This document shows positions 6,363 through 7,490 of a stretch of DNA of 7,490 nt, piece by piece. The stretch is from assembly GCA_047614125.1 (NCBI GenBank), contig JBLHHI010000145.1:1-7490 (forward strand). The letters are read 5' to 3'. The notes under the pieces were generated by a model. It worked only from the letters and a program-made list of their open reading frames with translations. It was not told the DNA's origin and made no database searches. How positions within the stretch are numbered: the first letter of the stretch is position 1; the number at the start of each line of letters is the position of its first letter. Made by a program: the position numbers and the translations under genes. This stretch comes from JBLHHI01 sp047614125. Its GTDB lineage: Bacteria > Bacteroidota > Bacteroidia > NS11-12g > UBA9320.

Positions 6363-7490
6363 GCATCGTATAAAAATATTGCTTTAATCGTATTGTTTGG
6401 ATTGATTTCGAATTTGACCTTGGCTCAAACTGGTATTATTAAAGGCAAGGTAACCGATGCCAAAACAGGTGATGACTTAGAAGCCGCTACCGTTTTATTG
6501 GTTGGAAGTTATTACGGCATTGCAACGCAAGCCGATGGCTCTTATGCCATTGGCGATATTAAACCGGGAGATTACACGGTATCCATACAATACGTTGGCT
6601 ACACCCAACAATACTTTACCGGTATAAGCATAAATGCCAACCAAACAACGGTATTAAATGCGCAACTCGAGTTGTTGGAGAATACGCTTGGAACCGTTAC
6701 TGTGATTGGCAAGAAGGGCTTGGTGAAACTGGATGAAGGCGATTCTAAAATTTCCATTTCGGAGCGAGAAATTGGTGACATGAATGTTCGCGATGTTAAA
6801 GAAGTGGTGGCCTTACAAGTTGGGGTTACGAAATCTACCGACGGACTCCAAATTAGAGGTGCTCGAGTATATGAAACCCTTTACCTTATTGATAACATTA
6901 CCGCTCAAGACCCATTGGCCGGAACGGGCTTTGGGGTAGAAGTTTCGAGCGGGTCGATTGGCGAAATGGAGATTTTTACTGGTGGAAGCGGCGCTGAATA
7001 CGGCGATGGATCCGCGGGAGTTATTGCAACATCTATAAAAGAAGGTGGCGAGAAATTTGAACTTTCTGGAAATCTTCAATCCGATCACATGGGGTTTATG
7101 AAGGGCCCAACCCAATGGAACACTGATATTGGTGAGCTTACCTTTGGTGGCACCGTTCCAAATACCAATAAAAGATTAACCTTCTTTAACAACTTTACCT
7201 TTAACCTAACCGACGATTACTTTGGTAAAACAGCAAACCAGCTGCACTCTTCCTCGTTTTCCAACGATTCGTTTTGGGCACCTCGACAAACCAACCAATA
7301 CACGCATACCATTAAGTTGGGTTATAAAATTAATCCTGCAACCAAGCTGTCATTCACCAACCAACACAGTTTGAGCATTAACCAGAATACCCGTACCCTT
7401 CAAATTGTGGGTTTCGATGCCATCTTACAACCGGGATATCAGTTTAACCGAAGCTTAAATCTTGATAATGCAACTACTTATACCCACCAA
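6360..7490 (+). CDS. TonB-dependent outer-membrane receptor, 5' part (runs off right edge)
   Basis: The first 377 codons are open to the last base of the window, so the gene is incomplete at its 3' end. Residues 1-22 are a signal peptide (cleavage L-T-L-A before Gln23). Residues about 26-104 are a carboxypeptidase-regulatory-like beta-sandwich: G-K-V-T-D-A-K-T-G, A-D-G-S-Y-A-I, I-K-P-G-D-Y-T-V and V-G-Y. T-V-T-V at 112-115 resembles a TonB box. Residues about 140-230 form the plug: L-Q-I-R-G-A-R at 163-169, Y-L-I-D-N at 175-179, I-G-E-M-E-I-F-T-G-G at 200-209, A-E-Y-G at 212-215 and S-A-G-V-I at 218-222. From about 231 the sequence alternates in the manner of barrel strands with aromatic residues. 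Full-length relatives are usually 700-1,000 residues or more, so more than half the barrel is probably missing here. The protein would import a ligand using TonB-ExbBD energy. ATG 6360 gives the complete signal peptide. The substrate cannot be told from this portion. Confidence 0.9.
   Translation, partial: MASYKNIALIVLFGLISNLTLAQTGIIKGKVTDAKTGDDLEAATVLLVGSYYGIATQADGSYAIGDIKPGDYTVSIQYVGYTQQYFTGISINANQTTVLNAQLELLENTLGTVTVIGKKGLVKLDEGDSKISISEREIGDMNVRDVKEVVALQVGVTKSTDGLQIRGARVYETLYLIDNITAQDPLAGTGFGVEVSSGSIGEMEIFTGGSGAEYGDGSAGVIATSIKEGGEKFELSGNLQSDHMGFMKGPTQWNTDIGELTFGGTVPNTNKRLTFFNNFTFNLTDDYFGKTANQLHSSSFSNDSFWAPRQTNQYTHTIKLGYKINPATKLSFTNQHSLSINQNTRTLQIVGFDAILQPGYQFNRSLNLDNATTYTHQ

Noticed and set aside
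6813..7115. Antisense open frame of 100 codons
   Set aside because: Opposite the plug domain of the TonB-dependent receptor, which has clear conserved motifs; a shadow.

Overview
The window looks like chromosomal DNA of a member of the Bacteroidota, probably an environmental lineage with a type IX secretion system (T9SS). The evidence is a C-terminal T9SS type A sorting domain, a TonB-dependent receptor with an N-terminal carboxypeptidase-regulatory-like domain, a lipoprotein carrying a Bacteroidota-type surface-export signal (C-K-D-D), signal peptides cleaved before Gln, a -7 box of the Bacteroidota type (TAnnTTTG), and the absence of strong Shine-Dalgarno sites. The genus cannot be named from the sequence alone.

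Layout. Positions 1-431 are non-coding. They hold a degenerate interspersed-repeat-like tract (about 88-120), a perfect hairpin (181-199) followed at a distance by a T-run, and two adjacent perfect dyads (337-350 and 357-371). A promoter -7 box (412-419) lies just before the first gene. Four genes follow on the + strand, tightly packed: (1) 432-2567, a secreted 711-residue protein with tandem EF-hand-like calcium loops, an FN3-like domain and a T9SS/FlgD-like C-terminal domain; (2) 2610-4862, a secreted 750-residue protein with duplicated OB-fold-like modules around an Ig-like domain, ending in a T9SS type A sorting domain; (3) 4900-6360, a 486-residue predicted surface lipoprotein with two FN3-like domains and an unassigned alpha/beta C-terminal domain; (4) 6360-7490 and beyond, a TonB-dependent receptor whose start codon shares one base with the preceding stop and whose barrel runs off the right edge.

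The gaps are 42 bp, 37 bp and -1 bp, with no convincing internal terminator or promoter, so the four genes most likely form one operon read from the promoter at about 412. All four products have export signals and are predicted to act at or outside the outer membrane. I infer a cell-surface binding and uptake assembly: the receptor is the energised channel, the lipoprotein its surface partner, and the two T9SS cargoes are extracellular binding or adhesion components. The substrate is unknown. No transposase, RNA gene, CRISPR array or phage gene is visible.
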